Below, one piece after another: positions 1 through 10,281 of a stretch of DNA of 64,000 bases. Where the stretch lies: the NCBI GenBank assembly GCA_003254885.1, contig QANT01004416.1, positions 1 to 64,000 of the forward strand, given 5' to 3'. This DNA is from Purshia tridentata (lineage: Eukaryota; Streptophyta; Magnoliopsida; Rosales; Rosaceae). The notes beneath the pieces were generated by a model. The model did no database searches, had not been told where the DNA came from, and was given only the letters and a program-made list of their open reading frames with translations. How positions within the stretch are numbered: the first letter of the stretch is position 1; each line of letters opens with the position of its first letter. A program made the translations under genes and the position numbers.

Positions 1-388
1 AACTGAATTACAGTAGTTTCAGAATTGAAACTGAAACTACAGTTTCAGTTTGATTTTGAAACTGAAACTGAATTATAATTCAGTATCAATTTCAGTTTGA
101 TACTGGTATGAAAAGTAAAACTGAAACTGAAACTAATAATTCAAGAACAAATAAAAAATTTAATTACAGTTTCAGAAACTATAATTCAGTTTCAGTTTAA
201 TTCTAAAATTTAATTACAGTTTCAGGACTAAAACTAAAACTGAATTATATTAATTTCAGAACTGAAACTAAAACAACAGTTTCATTTTGATTTTGAAACT
301 GAAATTGAATTATAATTTTAGAACTGAAACTGAAACTGAATTACAATAGTTTCAGAACTGAAACTGAATTACTGAAACTGATTTTAAG
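1..388. repeat. Degenerate self-complementary minisatellite
   Basis: The first roughly 390 bases are built from variants of two short words, AACTGAAACTGAATTA and CAGTTTCAGTT. The second is largely the reverse complement of the first, so the array has dyad symmetry throughout and could fold into many alternative hairpins. The copies are degenerate, differing by single substitutions and small indels. No protein reading frame is supported. The array may begin to the left of the window. Confidence 0.8.
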
Positions 389-2471
389 AAGAACAACATT
401 GAATTGCAACCTCATTATCATAGAGAAAAATTGAATTTCATAAGATCAATGTGGAATCGGACCTTAAAAAAGAAAAACAAAAAACAAAATTAAAAGAACT
501 TATGATCATGAGCTGCATGCATTCCTTCTTGCACAATATGAAAAAATTTATGGTTGTGAATGTTGGGCTTTTCACGTGATGTTGAGGCAGATTTCATTAA
601 TTGGTTTGGGTGGCCTTTATTTGGCTACGTCATCTGCCTTATTTATTTTGTGTGTTTGTTTCTCTTGTTTGAATATAAACGCAGAGAGGAGGAAAAAAAT
701 TAGAGAGAAAGCGAAGCTTAGGTGGAAGACATATAAACACAGCCGCCAAAAGAAAGGAAAATAACTAAAGAAACTAAAAGATTAAAGGAGGGCAAAAAAG
801 TAAATGACAGTAATTAAAAAAAGAACACATGTCAACCTAATAAGCTCTGTTACCTTATTATTAATGTTGAGGTATAGGTGTATTAGAGAGTAAATAGGAT
901 GCATTTTATTCATCCTACACTAATTATCTCTTATTGATAAATCATTGTTGTTTTACAATTGGGCTCTTCAGGGACTTGTGGATATAAGTGCTCCTTCAGT
1001 TAGCAAATTATATAATTAACTTTTTCCCTTAAAGCAATTGCTGCGTGCATCCACCATCTTTAAGTGGAAAGCTAGTAAGCATATATTAATCTTAGGTGTG
1101 TTACCCTCGTGGCAATGCTGGTGGCAAATGGTCTTCTGGTGCAAGTGATTATTGTGCAGAGATCAAAGCAAGCTATTGCCTGGTTTTATGGTCACCCAAA
1201 AGTCCCCAATTATGATCTAATCACCCTCTAATTTTTTTATTAAACTCGAAAAAATTAATTCGTACTGGCTTTGAGTGTCAATGTTGTGCATGGCGGTGTT
1301 GTCACCCACCAGTCACCACCACCATGCATTGCCATGAAAATTACAGCAAGTGCTGTCTGCATCAGGATCTCCACCCACAAGTTGAAACCAGACAAAATTT
1401 AATCGAAAGCTTTATAGGGAGAATAAATTAAGAGTTGTTGGCTCAGGATGTAACGCTGGTCATCCTTTCTGAGAAGGATCTTGGAACCTTCATTCTCTGT
1501 CTTTATATAGAAGATCATGTCTCAGTTTTCCTTTATTTTCTAATATTACAAAAATGACATACAAAAAAGTTCATCGATTTGAGATTTGTAAAATGCCTTA
1601 TTCAAACTATGATCAACTGTTCAAGTACGCGTAATTAGCATAAGCACCCACGTATCATTATATCCCCTGCTAGAAAAGTCTTAATGCACAGTGGAGTGTC
1701 AAACACAATTTAGTGGTGAGCAAAAATTTGAAAATTACTATCCCAAACTTGGCTATTATCATACAATTAAGGAGTAAAAGAGGGTTAGTCTTTGGTAGAA
1801 GGTTGTCTATGACAAAGTGTAATTATTTTCTTTATTTTCGTGTCCTCAAGAGTGCATTTTTTAATTAATTCACAAATATCTCACATTCTAAGAAACAAAA
1901 GTGTCATTACTCATGCGCTTAGAAGGTGACTTACAATTACTAAGAAATTACACACACCAATATGCATGTAATCTCTTTTTTATCCTCTCCTTTTTCATAT
2001 CAACGTTGTTTTCTTAACAAGACCGACTTTTTGTTGGTCTTGCATATGATTCCATAAATTATCTAGGAAAAAGAAAAATTTAATATCTGAGCACACATTT
2101 TATGATCCTAAAGAAGAGACCCCATTTTTCTAATAGACTTCGAGCCTAAAAATGAACTCCAATATTTTACTCTTCCACGTGGTTACTTTCTCTTCTCCTT
2201 GTATAAGAAAAACAAAATTTTGTACATTAATGTATTTATAAAATCATTAATTGATCCAATGATACATGTTATTTATAAAATTTAGAAATTCCACTCATAC
2301 AAGATGTGAATAAACATTCGAATGCTATCTTTCATCTCGTTTTAAGCCTGCATAGGCTACATTAAAGAATAATAATGTTATTAAGTCTTTGGATTAGCCC
2401 AAGTAATGAAGATAAATGAGATAAGAATTAAAGTTAAGTTAAATTTAAATTCGATTCTCTCCAACGTAAAA
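389..2471. other. Intergenic, no gene recognised
   Basis: AT-rich non-coding DNA. A 62-codon frame at 576-764 shows no family resemblance and no splice partner. The remaining frames are short and low in complexity. I see no RNA gene or clear transposon end here. Confidence 0.5.
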
Positions 2472-2772
2472 AAGAAATAAGAATAATGGTCATTCATTAT
2501 CTTTGTAACACAGTTTGCTCATTTGCAGCTTCCATACACATGATCCATCCATGCACATACTGACACCAAAACATAACTTTGTATTACAAAACAATAATAA
2601 ACTAATACAAAACCTGCAAAAAAAAGAAATAAGAATAATGGTCATTCATTATCTATGTAACACAGTTTGCTCATTTGCTGCTTCCATACACATGATCCAT
2701 CCATGCACATACTGACACCAAAACATAACTTTGTTTTACAAAACAATAATAAACTAATACAAAACCTGCAAG
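2472..2772. repeat. Two-copy 152-bp tandem duplication
   Basis: A block starting AAGAAATAAGAATAATGG at 2472 recurs at 2624 with only a few differences (for example TTTGCAGCTTCC versus TTTGCTGCTTCC). The second copy ends near AAAACCTGCA at about 2768. The high identity suggests a recent local duplication. It lies about 500 bp upstream of the HSP20-like gene. Confidence 0.9.
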
Positions 2773-3092
2773 ATTATAGATAGATAGACCCAAAAAAAAA
2801 AGGGGGTACAGTTGTAATATTGGCAAACAACAAGGGTGAATCCCAAAGGCTCTTGTCTTTTATAAGTGATTCCCCTATGCCTATGGGCACTAGTCACTAC
2901 ATACCCAGAAAGCGAGATTTCATTAACAGCCTCTTTGCACCCAAAATTTTTCCCACTCCTCCAAATTCTACAACAAAAAGAATTTTTCCTTTCCTGGGAC
3001 TCAATCTCACACACACATTCAATTCATTTCATTTCAATTCAATTTGTAGGGTTAGGGTCTCTTTGTTCTAGCTTCCCATCCCAAACCCATAT

Positions 3093-3134
3093 ATGCCCAA
3101 AACAATAAATTTCCCACCAATCAATCCTTTATGA
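3093..3134 (+). other. Short upstream ORF before the HSP20-like gene
   Basis: An ATG at 3093 opens a 13-codon frame that stops at TGA 3132-3134. The stop overlaps the next ATG (3131) in the arrangement ATGA. Whether this part is transcribed is inferred from its position only. Confidence 0.35.
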
Positions 3135-3289
3135 TTCTTCCTTTAATTAAAAACAACCCAATCAAGATTTTGATTCCCACCCAAGATTGGCCTTGCCTTT
3201 TCACCAGAGCATCTTTGATATTGCTATTAATCTTGGCTCTATCTCTATCTCTTTCTTGCACCAGCAACAAACCCATTGAAGCCAAAGCC

Positions 3290-3844
3290 ATGAAGGTCCA
3301 CCCCATGCCCAAGAAGCGCAACATCTCCATCCAATACCACTCAAGAAACCCTCTTTCTGAAGCTCAGGCCCTTCTGGGTCTGACCCACAAGAAGCTCCGC
3401 CGCCTGCCCCACGTCTTCAGCCGGGTCCTGGAACTCCCTTTCCGCTCCGACGCCGACGTTTTGATTGAGGAGAACCCCGATTGCTTCCGGTTCATCGCCG
3501 AAACCGACAGCTTTTTCAGCGACGACGTGAGGACCCACACAGTCGAAATCCACCCGGGGGTGACCAAAATTGTGGTGAGGGAAAGTGGGTCGGTGGAATT
3601 GACATTGGACGAGCTCGAGCTCGACATGTGGAGGTTCCGGCTGCCCGAGTCGACTCAGCCCGAACGCGCCAGCGCAGTTTTCGTCGACGGCGAGCTCATC
3701 GTCACGGTGCCGAAGATGGAGGGGATCGGGAATTCGGAAGGCGGCGCAGACGGCGGAGGAGCGGTTTGGGGTGATGGTGGTGATAGGAATGGGAATGGGG
3801 GTTTCAGAGGAGGTATGGGAAATCGTATTGTGCTTGTACAGTAA
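3290..3844 (+). CDS. HSP20-like (alpha-crystallin-like) plant protein
   Basis: Single-exon gene for a protein of about 184 residues. The middle and C-terminal half has the pattern of the last strands of an alpha-crystallin/HSP20 fold (WRFRLPESTQPERASAVF, then DGELIVTVPK). It is followed by a glycine-rich tail and a terminal RIVLVQ that resembles the I-x-I/V motif of small heat-shock proteins. It resembles the plant-specific HSP20-like family that I associate with At3g22530/At4g14830; the cellular role is not known to me. I chose ATG 3290 (MKVHPMPKKR) because the family-like sequence begins there. An in-frame ATG at 3131 would add 53 residues including a hydrophobic stretch (FTRASLILLLILALSLSL) that could act as a signal anchor; I think it is 5' UTR but cannot exclude it. 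The coding part is clearly richer in GC than its surroundings. Confidence 0.75.
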   Translation: MKVHPMPKKRNISIQYHSRNPLSEAQALLGLTHKKLRRLPHVFSRVLELPFRSDADVLIEENPDCFRFIAETDSFFSDDVRTHTVEIHPGVTKIVVRESGSVELTLDELELDMWRFRLPESTQPERASAVFVDGELIVTVPKMEGIGNSEGGADGGGAVWGDGGDRNGNGGFRGGMGNRIVLVQ

Positions 3845-6343
3845 TAAATGCTTTATTTTTTTTGGGTTATGATTTTAGATGTTCCAATTAAGTTGGATTT
3901 AGTTTGCAACTTGGCTTTTGAAGCTGTTGTTGTTGGTGGTGGAACTAGTAGTTGTTGTATGCTGTTTTTGTTGAATGAAGAAATGTTGGTGCGTTTGATC
4001 ATAATGATGATGATGCAATGGTGTTGAATATGGTCTCTGATTTTAGCTCAGTTGGTTTTGCTTGCATTTTATCTGCTGATCATAATTGGTTATATGCTGG
4101 TTTTTGAATTTTGGGTTGCATTTTTGTGCTTTTCATTTTTCATTTTTCTTAGCAATATACTTGCCCCTTACATAAATGCTGTGTGTAACAAGGCACAGAA
4201 AAACAAACTACTAACAGTGAGTGTTATCATCTAATTTCTTTTTGTGTTTTCTTTTCTGTAAGGATTATTCATTCAGCTACATAGCCTACATGTTGAAAAT
4301 ACATGTTCTTTCAGAAGGCACTAAATATTTTGTTCTTTTGAGTCCCCTGTAGTCTAAACTCTTTCAAGTTTATGAATTCAATCCTATCCCTTTCTTACAT
4401 ATTCTGAGTAATCAATCAGTAAATTACAGTTTAGGCTGACTTCTAATAATCAATTCCTAGTTCTGGAGATTCTGCTGCAATTGACTGCATGTCTGTTTTT
4501 TCAACCCCTTGTCAAAACCCATTTTAGAATTTTTGGTGGAACTAAATCATCTGATCTTGTTCCAATACCAAGAACCAATTCCTTTATTGCTTAATGGTTA
4601 AGAATATATGCTTGTGGTCCACTCAGTGGGCCTACGTATGGGCCAATTGGTGGCTCTCTATATGATCTTCTTGTCGACCAAAAATGGTTTTCTAATGTTA
4701 GACTGAGGTGATTTATTTTTCTTTTCACTTTTAGCAAGCAAATGGTCATCCCTTAGCTTTTCAAAGTCTTGCGATATATATAACAATATCTTATACATCC
4801 TTTTTAATCCCTTTTGTTTAGTGTTTTTCTCATGATTCTTTTGTGCTTAGTATTTCTCTACTTACCTTTCCTTCCCTACTTAATAGTTTCTTCCTTCTTT
4901 TTAACCTTTTCAATTTGTTAGTAAGAAAACCAGACAAATATTTGGTATTCTATGTGATGCGTTATTTACAATGAAAAGTATTAAATAGGTGGACGGATCT
5001 CTCCCAAACTTGTTTGCATAGGAACCCCAATATGGATTTGGGATATATGGTTGGATTTGCTGGCTAAGTTTTCCCTGAATGTTGGCAACTGATTCTTTTC
5101 TAAAATGTTTTGCCAAAGTGATCGATTCTCTGGAGATTGGGAAAAAAAGGGTTGTTTTAGTTTTGGGCTTCTAAAAGTTGCCTAGACACTATATATGTCT
5201 TTGATTTTCCACTCCCTATTAGTCAAAAAAAAGAAAAAAAAAAAAAGTAGCCATGCTTTTGTTTTCACTAGAATTTTCATTTATATTAGAATCTAAAAGA
5301 AGTAATTTAATTGGTATTCATATTTTCTATAGTTAACAAGCATACAGCTGCTATGGGTGAGTAGACATAATGCCAGTTTCTTTGGAGTCTGGATTCATCA
5401 TTTCCTTCATTCATTAATTTATTTCCACACCACACCTTACAATAGCTCAATTTTCAGTCAGAGAGGGATAGCTATTGTAACCTGGATCTTCTTCCATATG
5501 AATTGAATTAGAAGTCCAACCACCATATAAATCAAAGTGACTTTACATCCTTTCAGATTAACATAGAAGTCCGAAAAATCCGAAACAAAAGGGACATGAA
5601 AAATCTTATAAAGAGTACGCATCATGGTTGTAACTTAGGCCGGGTCAACTTGAGCCCGCCCAAATCCAATATGGTGTTTAAACCCGTGTGGGAAGGTTTC
5701 AAAAAGTCAAAATCCGCATGAACCCAAACCCAACTTCAACCCGAATTTTTTTGTTTGGGCTTGAGTAATGGTCATGCCTACCCTAGCTCGAAATCCAACT
5801 TGAATTTCGAATTCTTGTATAGTATTATGCTAAAATTTATATATTAGATTACATTTTAGTTTAAATTAATAATATAATATTTAGCTATATATTATTATTG
5901 AAGATGAACTAGATATTTAAAAAGGGGTCGAAATATGTATTCTATTTTATATATTTTTGTGTGGAACAAAACCTAAACTATGATATTTGTTAGCAATAAG
6001 ATTATGATATTATTATTTTCTCTTCATGTTGAAGTCTTGAAGGTTTTGCTTTGTTTTAAAAAAACACAGGACAAAAAAATTGAAAAAAAGGGTACCAAGA
6101 CCACATTGACCCCAGGGGGAACCTTGTTACTAGTGAGTCATGGATGGTAATGCCAAATCCGATCCTAAACCATTGCCATCCGTAGCTGTAAGTACATCAA
6201 ATTGACCCAAAATAACAACAAAACTTGTAAGCCAAGAATTACCGCTATCCCAGAGAACACCACCAGCTCTAATAACACCCTCAGTACCACCACCATTTTC
6301 TTAATGATAAAAATAAAGAGTAGCTTTTTAATTATACTACTTG
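3845..6343. other. 3' flank and intergenic DNA
   Basis: The first few hundred bases are probably the 3' UTR of the HSP20-like gene. The remainder is AT-rich without a credible gene. At about 5637-5830 a GC-richer patch (GGCCGGGTCAACTTGAGCCCG and following CCCG/GGGC words) looks like a decayed repeat fragment, but no clean ends are visible. Confidence 0.5.
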
Positions 6344-7577
6344 CGCAACTATAATCTTTTCAACAACATAATATAACTATTCCATAATATAAGAGCATCC
6401 AAAATATTTCTTATCAATTTCATAGTTATTTGTACACAAGTTTCATTATTCAAATCCAACCAACCACACAAGTTTAAACCATAATGTCTAACAACATAAT
6501 ACAACATTGTCCATAATACAAGTGCAACCAACTTGTTTCTATCAATTTCATAATTAAGCCATTTAAGCTTCATGGTAGGGACTTCATTGGTAGAGAAACT
6601 CTCCTTTTCTGTTCATACTCATCAATATATGGACAAAAAAGTCTCTCTGATAAAACAAGAAAAACAAATAAAACTATAAAAGCGATATAGCATGAAAGTT
6701 GCAAAGGAGGAACCCAAGCAAAACAAAGCAAATTGCAAAGCAAAGCAGCCAAACAAAGAGAGGTGGTGCAGCAGAGACTCAGAGAGGACGTCTTTCCAAG
6801 TAAGACCAAGCAAAGTTAGGCATTTGTTACCACTAGATTACTCTCTGAAAAAGAGAGGTGGTGCAGCAAAATGAGCCATTTGTTACCAGTGCCAGGAAAG
6901 ACCAACTGAAGATAATAGGCAGATCTACATCCAAAGATCAGAGCCAGGACTCAGGAGAAACAACCTCCCATAAATCCCACCCCAAAGCCCAAAATTTCAC
7001 CAAAATTTTTTTCCCCAATGTTATCTAAACCCTGTATTTTGAATATCTAGTATTATCAACAATGATGTGGAAACCACTCAATATACAAAATGTTGATCAT
7101 ATGGGAATAAAATTCTTAACACACAAGCTACGAAAGGTGAGGAAGGTAAGGGAATTGTTGGGGCAGTAGAAAGGAGTACTGCAACATCAATTCCTCAAGT
7201 GATGCTGCTGATGCAGGCTCTTGAATATTTACCTGGAGCAAGACCTGAAATCCATTTGTGGTTATGTATAACTCAGTTAATTATGAATCAAAACCACGAA
7301 GGGACATGTTCTCTGGCATGAAAGGTCCTAGAATAAAGCTTAAATGGCTTAATGATGAAATCTATGAGAAGTTTCTCTACCAAAAAAAAAAAAACTATAA
7401 GAAGTTTGATGCACTTATATATATGGACTCTGTTATATTATATATGTTGTTGACATTATGGTTTAAACTTGTGTTTGGAATTTGAATAATCCAATTCTTG
7501 TAGGAATAACTATGAAAGTGGTAAGGTATAATGGATGCACTTAATTTATGTTGTTGACATTATTATTTAAACTTGTT
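6344..7577. mobile_element. Long inverted-repeat element, probably a non-autonomous DNA transposon
   Basis: The left arm (about 6344-6574) and right arm (about 7331-7577) are inverted copies of about 230-250 bp. The clearest match is AAGCTTAAATGGCTTAAT at 7338, which reads in reverse complement at about 6548-6571. Conceptual translations of the two arms on opposite strands share KLKWLN and DALI words. The arms also contain a shorter internal duplication (TGTTGTTGACATTA twice in the right arm). The roughly 750-bp centre has an imperfect direct repeat of GAGAGGTGGTGCAGCA (6759 and 6853). No transposase or target duplication was identified, so the exact ends and superfamily are unknown. Confidence 0.6.
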
Positions 7578-8415
7578 CGGTTATTTGGAATTTTCCTAAT
7601 CAATAACATATGTATAAGCTGATGTGACGAATTGATTAAAATAATTTTGGGGAACCAAATTTGTTTCCTGAATTATGTGGCGTTATGACTTAACATTTGT
7701 TAATTCAAACAATCGAATGGTTAAACTTGAAAGGCGGTTGCATCCAAGAAGTAAAATTTGGAAAACATAATTGTAACACATAACCAAGATAATTTCATCA
7801 AATTTTTGTTAATTTTGCCGATATTTTGATGAAATTTTTTGGCTTTTGGGTGGGATTTCTTCTCCTGGCTATGGTCTAATTTGGATGTAGATCTTATCTA
7901 AATCTAAAGATTTATATAACTCTATTAATCACGCTTAAAAAGTGCTACGAATACATTTCATCTTTTACTCTATGCTTTTGAATAATAAATACATGACTAA
8001 GATTAAAAATCATGCATAAACAAATAGAGAACAAACAAGCAGAGGATTTGGATCCTATTAGCTAGTTTTCGGTTCTCATCCTAACATTTCATATCAGGAA
8101 CTTTCATAAGATATTAGAATTGAAGGGTCGGAAAACTCATACCATGCATATCCAAATTCCAATGGTTTCTTAAGTACATCACACAAACATATATGCACAG
8201 GTTGGTGCAGAGATATATATGACACTGAACTGTAACAGAGGAAAATTAATTAGCAAGTGATAACACTGCAAACATTCACTAGCTAGAGACCTGAATAATG
8301 GCTGCTCCCTGCAGGCAATGTGATCCCTACAACTGAGTATTGTCTTCAGAGTTTACTCTATCTGTGAGTTGAGTTGTTGAAATGTTGTTCATTTTTTGTT
8401 GAGAACATGCATAAT
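7578..8415. other. Intergenic and 3' flank of TSR2
   Basis: AT-rich DNA. The part nearest 8415 is the likely 3' UTR of the leftward TSR2 gene. Nothing else is recognised. Confidence 0.5.
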
Positions 8416-9076
8416 CTAATGGTTTCCATGCAAGTATTCCTCATGTACAATCATCAATTGTTCTGCCACCTGCTTGAATTGCAAAATTTCATAAGCATAA
8501 TCGCACCAATAAGTTCAAGCAGAAACACATATACGCACTGCTAATACATATGTGTATCCCATTTTTAATATCTAGCATTACTTATGAAAATTTACCTCCT
8601 CAATGCTTCCGTCCTCAATGTCTGTGTTGAGGGAGAGAATCATACGTTCATGTAAGAAATTTTCGAGATCTTCCACGTAACGCGGTGCTGCACATTCGTG
8701 ATATACTGTAATTATTACATAATATATATTTTCAAAAAGATATATGCATGTATAATCCGTGATTGTAATTAAGTGAATGTGAATGAATCAATTTCGATCA
8801 GTCTACAAGTTAAAAGTTAAAACCTTTGGATTGAGAGAACCAAGAGAAAATATCGGCAGAGAGTTGTTGGGCTTTCCGGGTGGAGTCTCGGCCGCCCCAC
8901 TGGTTCTGGACCGCCATTTCCAGACCGTTCCATTGGGAAAGAACCGACGATATGGCCTCTCCAAGTACTTTGAGGTCATGAGAGACAGCGTGATGATGAT
9001 GATGATAATGATCAGCTGCAGGCTTTTCCACGGTACAAGATAGACTACTCACACGTCCTCCGTTGATGGATTCCAT
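8416..9076 (-). CDS. TSR2: Pre-rRNA-processing protein TSR2 homologue
   Basis: Three exons on the minus strand: 9076-8824, 8687-8596 and 8469-8416. They have GT-AG borders and join in frame to 132 residues. The central part matches the TSR2 family: AISSVLSQWNGLEMAVQN, then WGGRDSTRKAQQLSADIFSW, then exon 2 with RYVEDLENFLHERMILSLNT and EDGSIEE, and exon 3 VAEQLMIVHEEY. In yeast, TSR2 is an escortin for ribosomal protein eS26 needed in 20S pre-rRNA processing; the same role is inferred here. The N-terminus carries a His-rich run (DHYHHHHHA). The start ATG 9076 is the first in-frame ATG, and the frame farther upstream has only non-ATG starts. Upstream, a 5' duplication has copied the start region (see the repeat at 9061-9402). 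Divergently transcribed from LOI1. Confidence 0.88.
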
Positions 9077-9402
9077 GGAAGTAGACCGGCCCCACCGTTC
9101 CAAAGGAAAGCCCTGCCTACCTTGCTCTCGATCTCTCTCTCCCCACACACGTTCACACGTCTCTCTCCCAACCCAAGTCTCGGTGTAGAACCAACAGATG
9201 ATGAGAGAGAGAGAGAGGCTTGAGGCTAATTGGGTTTACTCCGTTGATGGATTCCATGGAAGTAGACCGGCCCTACCTTGCTCTCGATCTCTCTCTCCCC
9301 ACACACGTTCACACGTCTCTCTCCCAACCCAACTCTCGGTGTAGAACCAACAGATGATGAGAGAGAGAGAGAGAGAGAGAGGCTTGAGGCTAATTGGGTT
9401 TT
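9061..9402. repeat. Tandem duplication across the TSR2 start codon and 5' UTR
   Basis: The block beginning CGTTGATGGATTCCATGG at 9061 recurs at 9242 (offset 181). Shared downstream sequence includes CTCTCGATCTCTCTCTCCCC, GGTGTAGAACCAACAGATGA and GGCTTGAGGCTAATTGGGTT. The left copy has an extra internal stretch (CACCGTTCCAAAGGAAAG and neighbours) that the right copy lacks. In TSR2 orientation the right copy lies upstream and carries a second copy of the ATGGAATCCATCAACGG start region. Confidence 0.9.
9153..9257 (-). other. Upstream ORF in the TSR2 5' leader made by the duplication
   Basis: The copied start codon at 9257 opens a 34-codon frame beginning MESING, like TSR2 itself. It diverges after residue 6 and stops at TGA 9155-9153. 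The two ATGs are 181 nt apart, so this ORF is out of frame with TSR2 and ends before the real start. The minus-strand TATA-like GATATATATGC near 9422-9432 would place transcription start upstream of it, so it should be in the mRNA. Presence in the transcript and any effect on translation are inferred. Confidence 0.55.
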
Positions 9403-9421
9403 GAGTCTTTTGACTGTGTCA

Positions 9422-9432
9422 GCATATATATC
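9422..9432 (-). promoter_or_regulatory. Candidate TATA box of TSR2
   Basis: Reads GATATATATGC on the minus strand, about 350 bp upstream of the TSR2 ATG and about 170 bp upstream of the duplicated ATG. Motif only; no transcript evidence. Confidence 0.35.
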
Positions 9433-10281
9433 AGAAAGCCTCGGGGAAGTTTAAGATGGATGTGAGGAAGGGGAAAACTTGGCACCTGTGAAAACAATAT
9501 TATTCGGTCAATTTAATTCAAATAAGGAACTTTTTGTGTGCCTTGCTTGCCCAATTTGGTAATTGGATTATGTTCAAGTTAATTAATTATTCATGCATGG
9601 TCCAGGTGAGTTGTATTGCTTGTATGGTTAGATTTCTTTCCTTTAGGGCTGCTGAAATTCAATAATTTGTTGTAAAAATTTAAGGGAAATGACAATATTA
9701 AAGATCTCACACGTACAGAAGTGTTTTTATGAAACAGCATTTTCGTAGATAATATTTTTGTGCCAAATACATATTAAATTATGTTAAAAATTGTACTAAA
9801 ATATTCAATCCAAAGCGTTTTTGTCATCTAAAAAAGTATTTTTAGTTATGAATCCAATTAATTTCGGCTTTACATGTATGCAAGGACTCGATCAATTCTC
9901 ATTACTAGTAAATGATAGTTTGATACGTATATATATACACAATGGCGAAGCTAGCTTCCTATAGGTAGTGTTTGGTTTAAAAATATGGAAGGAGATTAGT
10001 TTTTAACTTTTATGCTTTTAACTCACTATTGACCATACACAACCTATTATTATTAACTATTTGAAACCAAAAGGCAACAACTATTACAAATTGCCACCCC
10101 TAAATTAAGGAAAAAGAGTGCACGCATGTCATGTATCTTCGTCTTTGCTAAAGCAAGACAGACTACTTGAGAGTTTAATCAAACAGCCTTCAATGAAAGA
10201 AAGCCCTGTGCTTCTGTGAAGAAATATCACAAAAACACTCTTCATGCTTCTCTAACTTAACCATGACCGTAACTACCAACA
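9433..10281. promoter_or_regulatory. Divergent intergenic region between TSR2 and LOI1
   Basis: About 850 bp separates the likely 5' ends of two divergently transcribed genes, so it should contain both promoters. The sequence is AT-rich. A stretch near 9960-10075 (GTGTTTGGTTTAAAAATATG and later ACTATTTGAAACCAAA) looks like the two halves of a small decayed foldback. No specific regulatory motif is claimed. Confidence 0.4.
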
